DNA of 64,000 nt from Druceiella hillmani (GCA_039881145.1 JAYKKI010000074.1:11225501-11289500); one strand, 5' to 3'. Positions 51,980-64,000 are shown, counted from the first letter of the stretch. Program-made: numbers and translations. Notes: generated by a model not told the origin, from the sequence alone.

Positions 51980-54110
51980 TGAAATACTACAAATCAAAAG
52001 AATCATCGATCTAATTGAACTGCAGACCAACGTAAAGAGCAAAATCATATTGAACGGAATCGATTATTATTATAGACTTTTATTATAAGCAAGTTCAGCA
52101 CATACACAATAAGATAAAAAAATGCAAACGAAGATTTTATGCACAAAATCAGACATAATTAGCACGGTCAGTAGAAACTGTGAATTTAAGTAATCGTAAC
52201 AAACAAATGTTACATTCAATCCTGGTCAAGGTGCATTCCATTACCATACCTGAAAATTAATTACAGTGCAGAACAATCTGTTACTATTAGACCGATTAGC
52301 GTTATGTGTTCCCATTGTAAGGCATGAAATGTAGAAATGAAGCACTTTGATAGTTTTTAGTATGTGGCAAAGTGAAATTGGATCCATTGGTTCTGCCACC
52401 AGAGCCATTGCGCTCATTGGTTCGAGGAACAGGAAAAGATTCCTCTCATTTCCTGACACATATCCAGAAATACGAGAGTTGTTTCCAAATGACATAATTT
52501 GGTGCAACAAATTTAGTTCGGGACAATTTCAGGGTAATTGCAACACAGTCATCTTTCACATCTTCCACATAACATGACAACGCTTAAACATAACATGATT
52601 ATGCGACAACATTATTATCATTATAGTGTTATATTTTATGTTTTATATATTAACCTATACAGATTTAAAGCCAAATATATCATCGAGTTAGTTCACTATT
52701 GCCATCGTCGGAAGTATACTATTAATTTTGCTGTTTTATTTCATGGAAAATTCGCCACAGGAAGTAGATCACAGCACACACAACAATTCGGTAAAAATAC
52801 CAATTGTTTAATAACTACGAAGTTTTTTTATTAATACAATGAATTGATTGCTTTGCTGAAAACCGCACTGGACTGCATGCAATCTGATAATCACAAAATT
52901 GTAATCAGAGTCGATAAAATGCCGATGAGGGAAAACGCAAGATGTATTCATGTACCAAGATTGATGAAGTCGTTGGTAACCATTTGGAATCTAGTAATAT
53001 CGTTCTACATCGGCGAAACGATAAGCTGCAATATATGTACAAAACGCATCAGTCATATGATGCCTTGCAACATCTCATCATATTTGACTAGGTGAAGACT
53101 GTTATGATTTTTTGATCAAGATGATAAATCCGCTTTTGGGTGAATGGCCAATCTATATTTTTTGTGTAATAATATTAATTAATTTACTGAACTGTTTTTT
53201 TGAATTAACAAAATAGACAGATCAGTAAATGATTATAAATATCGACTGTTGACTCATGAAAAAAATGACAATCACGTTTTGAAATATCGGCGTCAATTTT
53301 ATCAATATGCTGTCTTTCTGTTTTGTACGTCAAAGTTCAAACTGTGTGATTGAAATTAATCATTCTAAACCAGACAAAACTCCGCTCTGAAGAGTATATT
53401 CACCTTCCAGATGCCATCAATCTGAACTAAACGCATAGAGTGTAGGGAAAATATGTCGAAACGCAGCAACGTATTTACATGAATACGTTCAAATGCCATG
53501 TCGTATGTACGCTATTACAGCACATCAGACTTGTTCATTACGTTCACGTGGAATCCGCAGTGGATAAAAATTTGAAAAGAGTTATTCCCTGGCCAATCAT
53601 CGATCAATCGCTACGACGTCACCGCGAGAGTCTTCAAACAGAAAGTGAAATCACTGATGGATTTTATTATGAAGCATCGCGTATTCAACGAAACGCGATG
53701 TTGGATGTATTCAGTGGAGTGGCAGAAACGCGGATTGCCACACGCGTATATTATCATTTGGTTTATTGAGAAGATAAGACTGAATTAAATCGGTGCTGTG
53801 ATATCAGCGGCAATTTCCGATGAAGACGATGACTACTTGCATGAAGTTCTTACTGAGAACATGATTCATGTGGAATAATAAATGGCAATTATCCATGTAT
53901 GGTCGATGAAAAATGTTCAAAGTATTATCCACCGGTATTAGAAGCAGAAACAGTTACCAAAAATGAAGGTCATCCACTATATCGTCATCAATCGATAGAG
54001 GAAAATGGAAAATCAAGAACTTTTAAAGTGAATCAAAAGGAAATTGCAGGTGATAATCATTGGATTTTTCCGTATTCAGCATTACTATATTAACATGCAC
54101 AAAAATATTT
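51980..54110 (+). pseudogene. Decayed Helitron Rep protein (helicase part missing)
   Basis: Reading the plus strand through frameshifts gives consecutive parts of an animal Helitron replication protein. There is a basic N-terminal stretch (TADQRKEQNHIERNRL, about 52020-52070), then a zinc-binding piece CSHCKA (Cys codons at 52307 and 52316) and VKLDPLVLPPEPLRSL (52372 on). These are followed by HFLTHIQKYESCFQMT (about 52438-52490), SDNHKIVIRVDKMP (52883-52924), LFITFTWNPQW (about 53530-53563), FKQKVKSLMDFIMKH, and RGLPHAYIIIW (53729-53761). The last recognisable piece is the CMVDEKCSKYYP region to WIFPYSALLY (53895-54093). The HUH nuclease motif of the family is HAHI here replaced by HAYI: the first His codon is 53741-53743 and Tyr (TAT) sits at 53747-53749. 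Stops and frameshifts are frequent and the SF1 helicase domain is absent, so it is a truncated dead copy. Confidence 0.85.
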
Positions 54111-54237
54111 TTCCTAACTAAATCGGTTAGAGAACGGCGACCGGCAAAATTGACTCTTTCATCATTATTATATAATAATGAGAATATAATATTTTTACTT
54201 CCATATCCCTAATTCAGAATTTCAAAATTTCAAAATA

Positions 54238-54508
54238 TTAAAAAAAAACGAAGAATTCTTATTTTATTTAGGCCAACAGAGTTGAACTTTTAATGATGGA
54301 CCATGATAAATATGTCATAGCTCACTAATAATTGGTTTCTATATCACTACGCATTTTATTTAATTAAAAGTTTAAGTTTAATTAAATAAAATGGGTAGTG
54401 ATATAGAAACCAATTATTAGTGAGCTGATGAAATATTTATCATGGTCCATCTTTAAAGATTTAACTCTGTTGGCCTAAATAAAATAAGAATTCTTCGTGT
54501 TTTTTTGA
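54238..54508. mobile_element. Foldback element FB2 (about 270 bp, near-perfect inverted repeat)
   Basis: The left arm (54238-54368) and right arm (54377-54508) are reverse complements with few differences, around an 8-nt loop AGTTTAAG. Outer words are AACGAAGAATTCTTATTTTA on the left and the complement near 54475-54498 on the right. It shares no sequence with FB1 and no other copy is in the window. The arms differ far less than the FB1 arms do, so this insertion or its amplification is younger. It lies about 130 bp after the last recognisable Helitron codon, perhaps inside the dead Helitron. No coding capacity. Confidence 0.9.
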
Positions 54509-54639
54509 AACCACTGAAACAGATGACGTTTTAAATTATTCTTTATGATTTTAATCCATTTCAAATTCTAACAATTTTTCATTCTTGAAAATTCTGATTA
54601 TGCTTATCCGATTTATGCAAATTTTCTGATCATAACAAT

Positions 54640-54960
54640 GACCGTATACATTCTGCAAGATTACCGGTTACGATTTTGCCGCTTGTAACGCACGCCGTCA
54701 GCGGTTAATCCCGTAATCAACCGACACAGAGCGACCGATTTACTTTCGGTGTTACCGCGGTCGCTATGGAGCGGCTACTCCCTTCATATACGTTGGTCCT
54801 ATATATTTTATGAAAAGTGCTTTAACGTAAAGTACCGGTAATGGTTTAATGTTCCACGTTTACTGTTCGTTTGATCAGGTTCCACCAAAATGGAACGCTG
54901 CAAACACAACAATTTTGCCCGTTCACGTTATTAGGCCAAACCCGTGTATTTCAGCAGCTC
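54640..54960. other. GC-raised block
   Basis: G+C and CpG are raised (GCACGCCGTCAGCGG at about 54690, GTTACCGCGGTCGCTATGG at about 54751). No open frame over 60 codons and no family match. It could be a further fragment of the neighbouring Helitron or a separate relic. Confidence 0.3.
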
Positions 54961-56711
54961 CTTTTTTTTGGATGTAGAATTTATAAATTTGCAATAAAGC
55001 ACATTAATCTGCATTTATACTAATACTCGAAATATGTATATAAAGTGTTTATATACTCTGGGATATCAACAAATAGAAAAACTTACAAGGATTCCAAATT
55101 CTTGTTTTTAGAATTTATAGAATTTTATATAAGGTTTCCAAAAATGTACACGAATAATAAGTTCCCCCTCCCTAATTTCCAAAGAAGCTACCGCTAAAAT
55201 TATGAAAATATCAGAAATTTACCTAAAATTTACTGTATTGTTATGGAAATTGTTCTAAATACCAATAGTAGATTTAATGTATTGCGTACAGACGAACAAA
55301 GAATGCGAGCAACAATGTATTTTCTACGACGTTACTGAGAGTGGAAAAAATATGACCATACGTGAAAAAATAAAACTATTTTGACAGACAAATATGTCTG
55401 ATAGTTTCCTGCTTCTGTAGCGTCCAGTTGTATTATAGTACCTTCGTGTATTTTCAAATGACATTTCCACAATATTATTTTAGAATAAACAATGGTCTAG
55501 TTCAATATTGGATTGTAAAGTCACATGTATTAATAATTATTAGTGGATATTAGTGGATTATAATCTAAATAAAGAGATATTTCACAGGTAAATGCACGTA
55601 TGCTTTATTATTTCTTTTCATAAATTATATGTTACGGATTGATATACAGGGATTTGCAATATTTTATCGAAAAGACATTTCAACATTTTTCTGTCGTGAA
55701 AATAAACGTAGGTTGCTATAGAAATTTCTAGTGGATGAAATGAAACGAATATAATTATTAATATAATTCACAATGTAAGCGCTTAGTAACATATGTAATC
55801 CAAAAATGGGTAAGTTCAAATCAGGCATAGGTCACAAAAATATTTTCAATATATCTATCTATATATATTTAAATTATTCAGTATTTAAAACAAAAACTGA
55901 CCTTGCATAATGTTGATATATAAGCAAAACCAAAACAAGCTAGTATATTAATGATAAAGAAATTTCCATTCGATCCTTTGATAATGGTTTCCATATTATT
56001 ATTTGAAATATTATCTATTTGGGATTCTGTACGACGAGAAAACTGGTCAACAATTCTTAATAGGTGCGACTAGACTCCTCATAAAAATGCTATGATGTAT
56101 AAAAAACATTTTGATAGAAAATATTAAATACAAAGAGCATATCAATATCTTTTTGAAAATAACTCAGTGCCAACAGAGTTTTTACCGGTGTGTTTATCAA
56201 TATCGTAATTTAAATCTTATCATTTACGATTAAACCTCTTGTAAACGTATAGAATTTTCACAAATATTGAGCAAGCTACATACTGCTTAGTGAGCGTGCT
56301 TTTACTCTATACCGTGTCTGTAACGTTACAACTCTAGCCAAAATTCATATCGTGTACATATTTTTAGTTAAAACAGAAAACAAATTTTATTTTAATTTAG
56401 TTGAAAATACTATTATAAATATTTACACATTTTGTATGACATAATAATGAAGTATTTTTAATAAAATTGGTGGCTGTATTTCATATTAACCTATGTTTTC
56501 AGGTAAAGGTAATGCCAAAAACCAATGTCATCTTATATAAAAATATAGAAAGAAATTTTATCTAAGTAATCGATGTCGCAACCATCATTGTCGCCAAGAA
56601 GCTTATTTTTAAATGTAATAAATTAAAAGAAAACTTATAATATAAGCAGCATAATATCAGGAACTTGATGGCTTAATCCAAGAGAATGAAGAAAAAAATG
56701 ATAACAGTGCA
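54961..56711. other. AT-rich non-coding stretch
   Basis: No gene recognised. The part from about 56580 may contain the decayed region between the THAP domain and the catalytic core of the P-type element, but I could not identify a THAP zinc finger. Confidence 0.45.
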
Positions 56712-56797
56712 ATCAGTGATTAACCTAACGACCTCACCACATCAGTGATTAACCTACCACCCACCGACCTCACCACAACCTAACGATCTCACCACAC
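56712..56797 (+). repeat. Short irregular tandem repeat
   Basis: ATCAGTGATTAACCTAACGA is followed by CCTCACCAC, then a second unit from 56741 with a 7-bp insertion (CCACCCA-type) and a third partial unit from 56777. It sits just before the first Met of the transposase frame. Confidence 0.85.
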
Positions 56798-56806
56798 AGT
56801 AATGAA

Positions 56807-58420
56807 ATGTTGCAATTTTTAGTAGATAGAATATATATAAAAAAAATTGGTAAAATAGCCCATTTTATTGAATACAGGGAAGATCTTAGAATATTTGCTG
56901 TCTCCATTTCTATAGTCCATGGTGTTTTAATTATATCAGTGAAGGTTAATCTTTACTTACCTCATATTAACACACTTAAGAAGTTATATCAGAGAGTAAA
57001 TTGCCAGCCGCGTTTTACATCCGAGTCATTAAATACAATAAAGGAAATGGCGAAAAAAAAATTATTTGTTAGCATCACTTTTGATGAAATAAGCGTTAGT
57101 ACTGAATCTCCCGACAAAACACATTTTGGCTATATTAATACAGGCAATGATTTGAACGGAGACGAATCAACAATTGCAAATCAATTTCTAGTATTTTTGG
57201 TTCTGGCAGTGAACAGTATTTGGAAACTTCCAGTTGGTTTCTTTCCACGAAGTGGTTTTACGGCTTCACAAAAAGCAAATTTATTGAAAATTTGCCTTGA
57301 TTTATATAAGAAGACTGCATGTATTAAGGTTTGAAATTGTTGAAGAAAATTACATTCAGGCATATTAATTATTAAAAAAAAAAGTGAAAGTGATGCTTGT
57401 ACCGCAAATACATTCAACTTCTGTTGCGACAGCCATTCAGTACTGCCATGATTTTTTGAATTTATCACAATTTGAAAAATCGGAAGCCACTGTGCTGCTT
57501 ATTACCCTTCTTAATGACATATTTCATATTTTTAATTAAAGAAACATTCTTTCTTCTGAGTTTTAAAAACCTTTTTTATCAACTAACATACAAGAAATAT
57601 TCGTCAAATCGATCGAGTATACAATTATTATAGACATTTAAAATTTGAGGATGGTACCGTTATCATAAACTGTACAAGACGTTTACGTTTAGCTGGGTTC
57701 CTAATAAACATAATAAGTCTAAAATATGTATATGTAGACTACATTCAAAAAGGTCACTTGCAATTTTTATCTTTTTATAAACTATCACAAGACCATTTGG
57801 AAAAACGTTTACTGCCAGTTTTACTAGCTACTGTGTCTAGGGGTGGTTTTAACAATAATCCAACCATCAGACAATTTACATGTGAATACAACAGGTTACT
57901 TCTACATGGTTAGGTCTGCATGACAAGATGCTGAGCTAAAATTGAATGAAAGTAAAAACTTCAAAGAACTAAAAAGGAATTTCGATTGAGCGATAATTTC
58001 CTAAATGACAGTCCAGGTGATATTAAAAATGTGTCCTCGGTATTAAAAGACAGATTAACTGACACTTCCGAAGACTTATAAAAATTAATTAAATTGGTAT
58101 TCGACAACCAATATATTCAACCGATATAGTATACATCGTATATATAATAAATAAAAAAATGTTCATTGTGAAGTATGTATGTATTTATTGGTATAATCAT
58201 GAAATAATGAGTCATTTATAAGTCGTAAAGATTTTGCAAAACTAAGAAAGGGCTTTGTAAAGTATTCGTCAAAAGATGTATTTGGTATGTGCTTAAAATG
58301 CGCAAATAATTTTAGGGAACATTTAAAAACTAATTTTAACTTTTGTGAGACGACTTTTAGTAAAACAGTTTCAGAAATTACACAATTTATTTATGCTGAC
58401 AATTTTTTGATAACTTAATC
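56807..58420 (+). pseudogene. Decayed P-element-type (THAP9-like) transposase
   Basis: An intact 175-codon frame (56807-57334) carries the start of the P-type catalytic region: EDLRIFAVSISI (residues 25-36), LPHINTLKKLYQRVNCQPRF (51-70), VSITFDEISVS (88-98) and ANQFLVFLVLAVNSIWKLPVGFF (about 138-160). In P elements the Asp of FDEM is a catalytic residue, and here it is Asp93. After the stop at 57332 the similarity resumes out of frame: SVATAIQYCHDFLNLSQFE (about 57418-57475) and LLNDIFHIFN (57508-57537), then YKLSQDHLE (about 57776-57802) and RGGFNNNPTIRQF (57839-57877). The part holding the second catalytic Asp (the DQG and PHLIK region of the family) is missing between 57334 and about 57390. 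No N-terminal THAP zinc finger was found. Many stops follow, so it is not functional. Length kept is about 60 percent of a full P transposase. Confidence 0.85.
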
Positions 58421-60599
58421 ATCGTTATGAGCAGGACCCTCTTAATATCTACTTACATCTATTAATAAAATATATAATTGAAAATTGACAACAAGATTAA
58501 GATATAAAACAACTTTAAAAAATTATAAAAACAAACTTTTACAAACCATTTGAATAATATTATTTTATTTAAAGACCAATTATTTTTATAATTCTAACAT
58601 AAGGATTATTTAGAATCGTAGAGATACATTTTTAAGTTTTAGTACCATAATATCATTAAATGAGGGACTGCAATGAAAATTCTTTTTTTTTCATATTGAA
58701 TTGTATAATTTTTCCTGAAGTTGAATTGTATAATTGAATTCAATACAATGTACCTCAGTAGTATCATTGTATGAAGAATTCGTGTTGGATATTTTTTCAA
58801 TTTTAAAAACTAATATAATTTGTTTATTGTTAGTACTTATAGATTATTTACGTGATATGTTAATTAATTAATTTTAAAATGTTTTTACTTATTTTTCTAC
58901 TTTTCTACATTCACATTGTATGTATTTTCCATATAGGACTTATTTCTTCTGATACAACTTTTGTTTTATTTTTAGGCTAAATTTTAGTGCTTTTGCGGCA
59001 TTTCTGACCGTTATATTAATTTTTTTATACGAATACCCTTAGATTGACATTTTTTCACAGTACTATTAACGCACCTAAAATGTTTAAAGTAAAGCAAATA
59101 TTTAAGGTTAAAAAATTTGAAGGGCAATGCCTCATACGAGGTATTGCATTATCGTTTTTGGGACGAGAGTTACTGCTACAGAATTTAATTATTCCAAAAA
59201 ATTTGGAGGTGAGTTTCTAATTATGGGCTCTGGGAAATAAATTGTTAACAAAATTTTATCAAATATTTACCCCTTTATTTTAGTATTATCGATATAATAA
59301 CGTTAGTGAAAAGCCATCCCTAATACTCATACAGATGTACAATTAGGCATGCAAGGGCAATTAAATTTGCTTGTGGAAGGCATATCAAGTGTGTTCGTCT
59401 ATTCGTAATGTTATATTAAGTCTATGGTCCCAACTTTTTTAGAAATTCGAGGCAAAAGATTGAAAGAAAAGGATTGGGAGATTTCAATATTATTTCATAA
59501 TTTATTGGAATTTCTATGGATATTCTATGGATGTTTAAAGTATCCACATCGTTCTTCGTAGAAACACTTTGAAGTAGAAACTTGACATTTTTGCAATAAT
59601 GCATATATATCCACACATATTTCAAAAGATAACACTCAAAAATATTTACATAGCAATTTTATAGTGAGCAAATGAAGCAAAATATTTTTTTATTTTTATA
59701 TATCCTGTGAGATATCCATGAAAGGGGAAGTCAAAACGTTTGAATGTAAGGTTTCATTTAAAATTTTAATGTAAAGGTTTTTTTCAGATTTTAATGTATA
59801 ATGATTTTAAAGATAAATAGCGTTGCTCACAGTGCGTCAAGTGTACGGGAAAATTAAAGTAAAAACTATTATATTTTTTAAGACATTAATCACATTTAAT
59901 ACTCCTATAAATGTTCTAGCAATATATTCAGATGAAGAAAAATATTATTACTTGTAAATAGAACATAATATGTATAGAATAATAATATGTATCCTTAAAT
60001 GTATATATATGCCTAAGAGTTTACGAAATGTTTAAAGTGGAAGTATTATGAAATGGTTATTAATATTATTACAGATCCACAACCCATTTTTCTTATCGCC
60101 ATGTAAAAGTCCATCGTACATCTTAATATAAGCTGGTTTTATAACTTGTTGAATTACTCAGTTCATAAAGGACGTATATAAAAATTTTATATTTACGGAG
60201 AACACAATCTAGTTTTATTTTATGATATTACATATTTATAAGTTAATGTAATAATAAATGTATTTTAACTTTATTCTTTTGATTTCTAAGTCTTAGGAAT
60301 TACGATCCCCCAGAGAAACTTTAAGCATTCGAAAGAAATCTTCAATATGACAAGAGATTTCGCAACGGTTTTGCTGCTTAGATAAAAAGTACATTTGCTT
60401 AAAAGTACATTCATAATATTTTGCTAAATTATCCACAAAAAGACTTAAATAGACCATTTACTTGCTGATGATCTTGTGTCAACTTATATCACATTGTCGT
60501 TGACAATTATGCCATAATGAATAATTGTTCAGATATTCTGTATGTACTTCCTCATGAAATACAATCCTGATCTGGTCAGGAGTTAGCGACTCCTAGTCG
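58421..60599. other. AT-rich non-coding stretch
   Basis: No gene recognised with confidence. A 46-codon frame at 59080-59220 (MFKVKQIFKVKKFEG...) has a mixed composition, a TTTTTTCACAG acceptor-like word just upstream (59050-59060) and a GAGGTGAGTT donor-like word at its end (59206-59215). It could be a small internal exon but matches no family I know. Confidence 0.35.
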
Positions 60600-60665
60600 A
60601 TATAATGTTTCGGCGACGACAGTCGTAATGGGGCTATATAAGAACAATATGTTTCTAATATTATC
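60560..60665 (+). promoter_or_regulatory. Possible TATA-type core promoter
   Basis: GGGGCTATATAAGAAC (about 60629-60644) is a textbook TATA context in a small patch of raised G+C with a GACGACAGTCGT dyad at 60614-60625. No gene is recognised downstream, so it may be fortuitous. Confidence 0.2.
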
Positions 60666-63600
60666 GAAGAATCGTATTTGGGGAGATTTTGATAGGAAAT
60701 ATATAAATAACAAAGTAATTTGACAAGTTAGTAGGTTTACTCTCCAAAAGCAGTAATTCCTGTAAGTGAAAAGTAATGAAAACTGTTAAATATTAGTAGA
60801 ATTTGCGCTACGATGAATTAGTACACACCTAGGTGCTTCTGAACAATTAAGGGTGTATGATGTTTCCATTAAACTTTTGAAAGGATTTAAATATTATTTT
60901 TCATCATGAAAATACATTGCCTAGTACATCGGATGTGTATTGGATCTTTTATGTATTGGATATATCTCAAAAATTACGAAACTAAGATTTTTGTAAAACT
61001 TTACAAGAACAAAGCTCGTGATATGAATTGAGAAATTGGTCTACCTTAACCTGAGAAACGACAATATTCCTGCAGGAAACTCGTTGTATATCTTTAAAAA
61101 CAGAATTTTTGAACGATAACATATTACTAGATGGCGCATCGTGTATGTATTAAGTTTTCAATATTATTTATATATAGATGTCTCGGCTTTTTCATTGGGT
61201 TCTGCCAATCCCATCATCTTAAAAGAAAATCCACGAGAATGATGCCGCCAGCAAAAAGTGGCAATACATATTTTTGAGCTATCTTACGGCTGCTAAGATA
61301 TAAAAATTAACAATTTAATACCCAGGTACTATACTAAATTAACATATATTTATTGTTAATCAACTTAATGTTTATAAGTTCTTCAATATATTTGTTTACT
61401 TCTAATTGATCAATTTATGAATGAAATATTTAAAATCAATTGTATTTTATCGAGAAGTAACTGCATAAAAACTTGGTTTGTAACCAATATCGAACATTTA
61501 ATATGGTTTTCTAAATTTACTTTTTCCGTAACTTCTAAATATTTCGTAACCCCTCCTTTGAAAATTTACTGACACTGCAGTAATTAAAGTTCTTTAAAAA
61601 CTTGATCTTATAAGATAGAGTAACGCGCACGTGCCGATGGAGTACCGCGTGAGTGAATATTGGTTTGAAATTTTATTTAAGTTACTTTCTTTGTGAATAA
61701 CAATAGATGTACAAATTTTGTATAAAATATATTAATAGGTATTTAATAAAATGTTTTTAAATTAGTTACCTTTTAATTTTTTCAAGGAAATTTAGAAAGT
61801 CAGCAGGTATAAGTTCGATTATCGTTAACTTTTATGGTAAAATAATTATGTATTAATTATTGTTAGTAATATTACATAACTAACGATTTTTCACTCTTAA
61901 GATAAATTTTTATAATATATTACCCTCATGTGGAGCCCAAATGCTGATGAGAGGACCTTTAGTTTTAGTAAGAGACTTTAAATATAGGTAGAGATTTTAG
62001 ATTTATTTTTATTCAAATTACTCATTTATATACAGCAATTTTCTTAATTTTGAAATACTTTTAAAGAACTTCTTAAATAAATTTTAATTCTCGCTTCAAA
62101 ATTTGTAGTAAATGTTCTGTAAACTTCATAGTTTTTTTTATTTTAGAGATAGACAAATATGACCAAAAATCATTCAACCATTTTTCATATGCTTCAAAAG
62201 TAAAAGTGGATTTAATAATAAAATGTTCGAAAATATTTTATCTTTAATTTTTGTAATTTTGAATTTTTCATTCAAAAACACCATACTGTTTTCTTTAGTT
62301 TTGGATTTGTATATTTCTCACTATTCATGGATTGAACTTGTAGAGTTGTCATTATTGGTGTTTATAGCGACATTGTCTTGACTTTGTGTAGAGTTGGATG
62401 AAGATAATATTAGTCGAGTCCATAAAAAAATTCAACGAGGAATTAGAAAAAACTCATCCCAATATTATTTCAATATTTGGAGGCAAATGTTTTATTCCTG
62501 ATATGGTGACAACTAAGAAACTCTTCTCATTGCATATTCTGTCATGTATACGACTGTTTTGTGAATGAGGCTGTGGGAGTACCATTATAAAAAATTAATA
62601 AAAATTGTAAATATGCGACGTGCATATCAAATTAAAATTCATTCTGATTACAAAGCAAACGTAAAGCACATGTGTATTTACATCAATCACTTTAATCTAC
62701 ATGGCTAAGAGCATACGTTAAGTTGATAAACTTAATAAAGTAAAACATTACGTGTTTTTACATAAAATATTTGTTACGTTTTGAAATCGGGGTGCCGCGC
62801 TTAATTCATAAGTATCACAAAACTGTTTGTCATGAATAATTGATAATTGGAAAGTTATAAATGAACAATAAGTGAATAAAACTAACTTTAAGTAAAGATC
62901 AAATAAAACCTGTTTTAATGACATTGCAATTATTTGATCGGCTGACACAGCAAGATTTAGTGACAAAAATGTGCACAAGTGCGAACATTAATTTGATCGT
63001 GCTACAGCTCTTATTACGCGAGTATGGCGTTTGTGGCGTCATTTGTTTAGCCATTTTAGGGTTTATCACATTGAATAATAAACCTAAATATTTAATGTTT
63101 TTTTAAATCGCCTTACAAATCCAAGAAATTAAAAAAAGAATTAAGGTCTAAAGTACATAATAAATATTAAGAAAATTATATACAATTTTAATAGTAAGAA
63201 ACATCGCGAGATGGATAATCCAAAAAAAAAACATGTTTGAAATTGAGCTCAATGGGCCTCAAGATTGTAGCATCAATCGAAAAAAAAATTCGAAAATATC
63301 CGATATAATTCTTATTGCCTATTTGGTCATACTGGAATACAAAATATTATGACATAACGACATATACAGTACCAACATAGCAAATAATTTCCTGGTCGAA
63401 GGGGAAATTGATTTCAATTTATCCACATATAATTTAATTCCTATGAATTGAGTGATAATACAAATACTAAAATATGTAAATACATTTAAATAAAACTCTT
63501 AAATACTTTTAAACATGTAAAGTACTATTAGGCCAAACTAATGTGATTATATATCTTAATTTTTTTTAATATCTATAAACTCTAATTATGTCTTCCAATG

Positions 63601-63779
63601 ATTGTCAAAATATTGCCGTCGACATGACATTCCTCACATAAAGTCGTTTGTTATTAACAGTCCATATTTTAATATTTTCATATATAAATCTCTGAATAAA
63701 ATAGGGGATTCACTGCACGTGTATGTATAGATTGTTATCCCGAGCATTGCGGATACAACAAATTACTATGTCGATAAGA
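60666..63779. other. AT-rich non-coding stretch
   Basis: No gene recognised. A 56-codon frame at 62398-62568 (begins MKIILVESIKKFNEELEK) and a 62-codon frame at 62918-63106 have more balanced compositions than most chance frames here but carry no motif I can name. Confidence 0.4.
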
Positions 63780-63960
63780 AAAGCGGTTCATGGAGCGATC
63801 ATAAAATGTGAGTTCAACCAGTGGCGGGAGGCGGGCGGCGCTCGTGATCGTAACGCCCTATCCTTATTGCAAAATTTCTAGCACTTACTCTAAGGGTGTT
63901 TGTCAGCTGCTGATATTTATATCTGTAACCAAGTTTCATTTCCGGCGTTCGATTTAACTA
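63780..63960 (+). promoter_or_regulatory. GC-rich, promoter-like stretch at window end
   Basis: GGCGGGAGGCGGGCGGCGCT (about 63823-63842) contains GC-box-like words. It is followed by an E-box overlap CAGCTGCTG (63904-63912), a TATTTATA word (63914-63921) and TCATTTCCGG (63936-63945), which could be an initiator about 24 bp downstream. The order suits a polymerase II promoter for a gene to the right of the window. The spacing is slightly short, and no transcript evidence exists. Confidence 0.3.
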
Positions 63961-64000
63961 ATGTTTTTTTGAGTTCTCTTCGTGTCGTTTATTGAATTTT

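Noticed and set aside
52241..52510. 89-codon minus-strand frame
   Set aside because: Antisense of the Helitron zinc-binding region; no independent evidence.
53479..53769. 96-codon frame as a separate gene
   Set aside because: The Helitron similarity lies in another frame over most of this interval, so the open frame is a shadow of the relic.
54238..54508. CTGATGA at about 54425 as a second hammerhead
   Set aside because: No GAAA or suitable stem II follows and no stem I pairing exists. It is just part of the FB2 arm.

Overview
The window looks like nuclear DNA of an animal, most likely an arthropod. It is strongly AT-rich, with long (AT)n and (CA)n microsatellites, no operon-like packing, no rRNA or tRNA gene and no intact protein gene that I can recognise. 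Most open frames are the length expected by chance in AT-rich DNA. What can be supported is a set of decayed transposable elements, short foldback elements, old local duplications and a few GC/CpG-raised islands. The arthropod call is an inference from the element mix (Helitron, P/THAP9-type, Tc3-type mariner, tyrosine-recombinase element) and base composition; species cannot be told.

Layout. 1-13 kb: a foldback element at 1.68-1.92 kb, then an old array in which two sequence blocks (A and B) recur at roughly 4-5 kb spacing (A near 2.3, 7.1 and 11.3 kb; B near 4.2 and 8.1 kb). 13-28 kb: mostly featureless AT-rich DNA with a second foldback copy (16.74-16.96 kb), two AT microsatellites, a 38-bp perfect palindrome (19.44 kb) and a deleted foldback remnant (25.3 kb). 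28.2-29.0 kb: a dead tyrosine recombinase. 29.8-30.2 kb: the strongest CpG-rich island. 33.0-34.0 kb, minus strand: a dead Tc3-type transposase between two microsatellites. 40.9-47.4 kb: a second old local duplication (blocks C and D, each present twice 3.4-4.0 kb apart). 47.8-48.6 kb: a 160-bp tandem duplication and the fourth foldback copy. 52.0-54.1 kb: a dead Helitron replication protein, followed directly by a different 270-bp foldback element. 56.8-58.4 kb: a dead P-element-type transposase. The last 0.2 kb is a GC-rich, promoter-like stretch.

The most interesting signal is inside the first foldback family. Three of its copies (1742-1783 minus, 16842-16883 minus, 48513-48554 plus) keep an identical 42-nt block that folds as a small type I hammerhead ribozyme: 4-bp stem I, CUGAAGA core, 5-bp stem II, GAA, 3-bp palindromic stem III and a GUC cleavage triplet. 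One extra U between the core and stem II departs from the textbook form. Type I hammerheads of this minimal kind are known from Penelope-like retroelements and related small retroelements, so these foldbacks may be non-autonomous, ribozyme-bearing elements. This is read by eye and not tested. No defence system, CRISPR array or gene cluster with a shared job was found; the elements are independent insertions.
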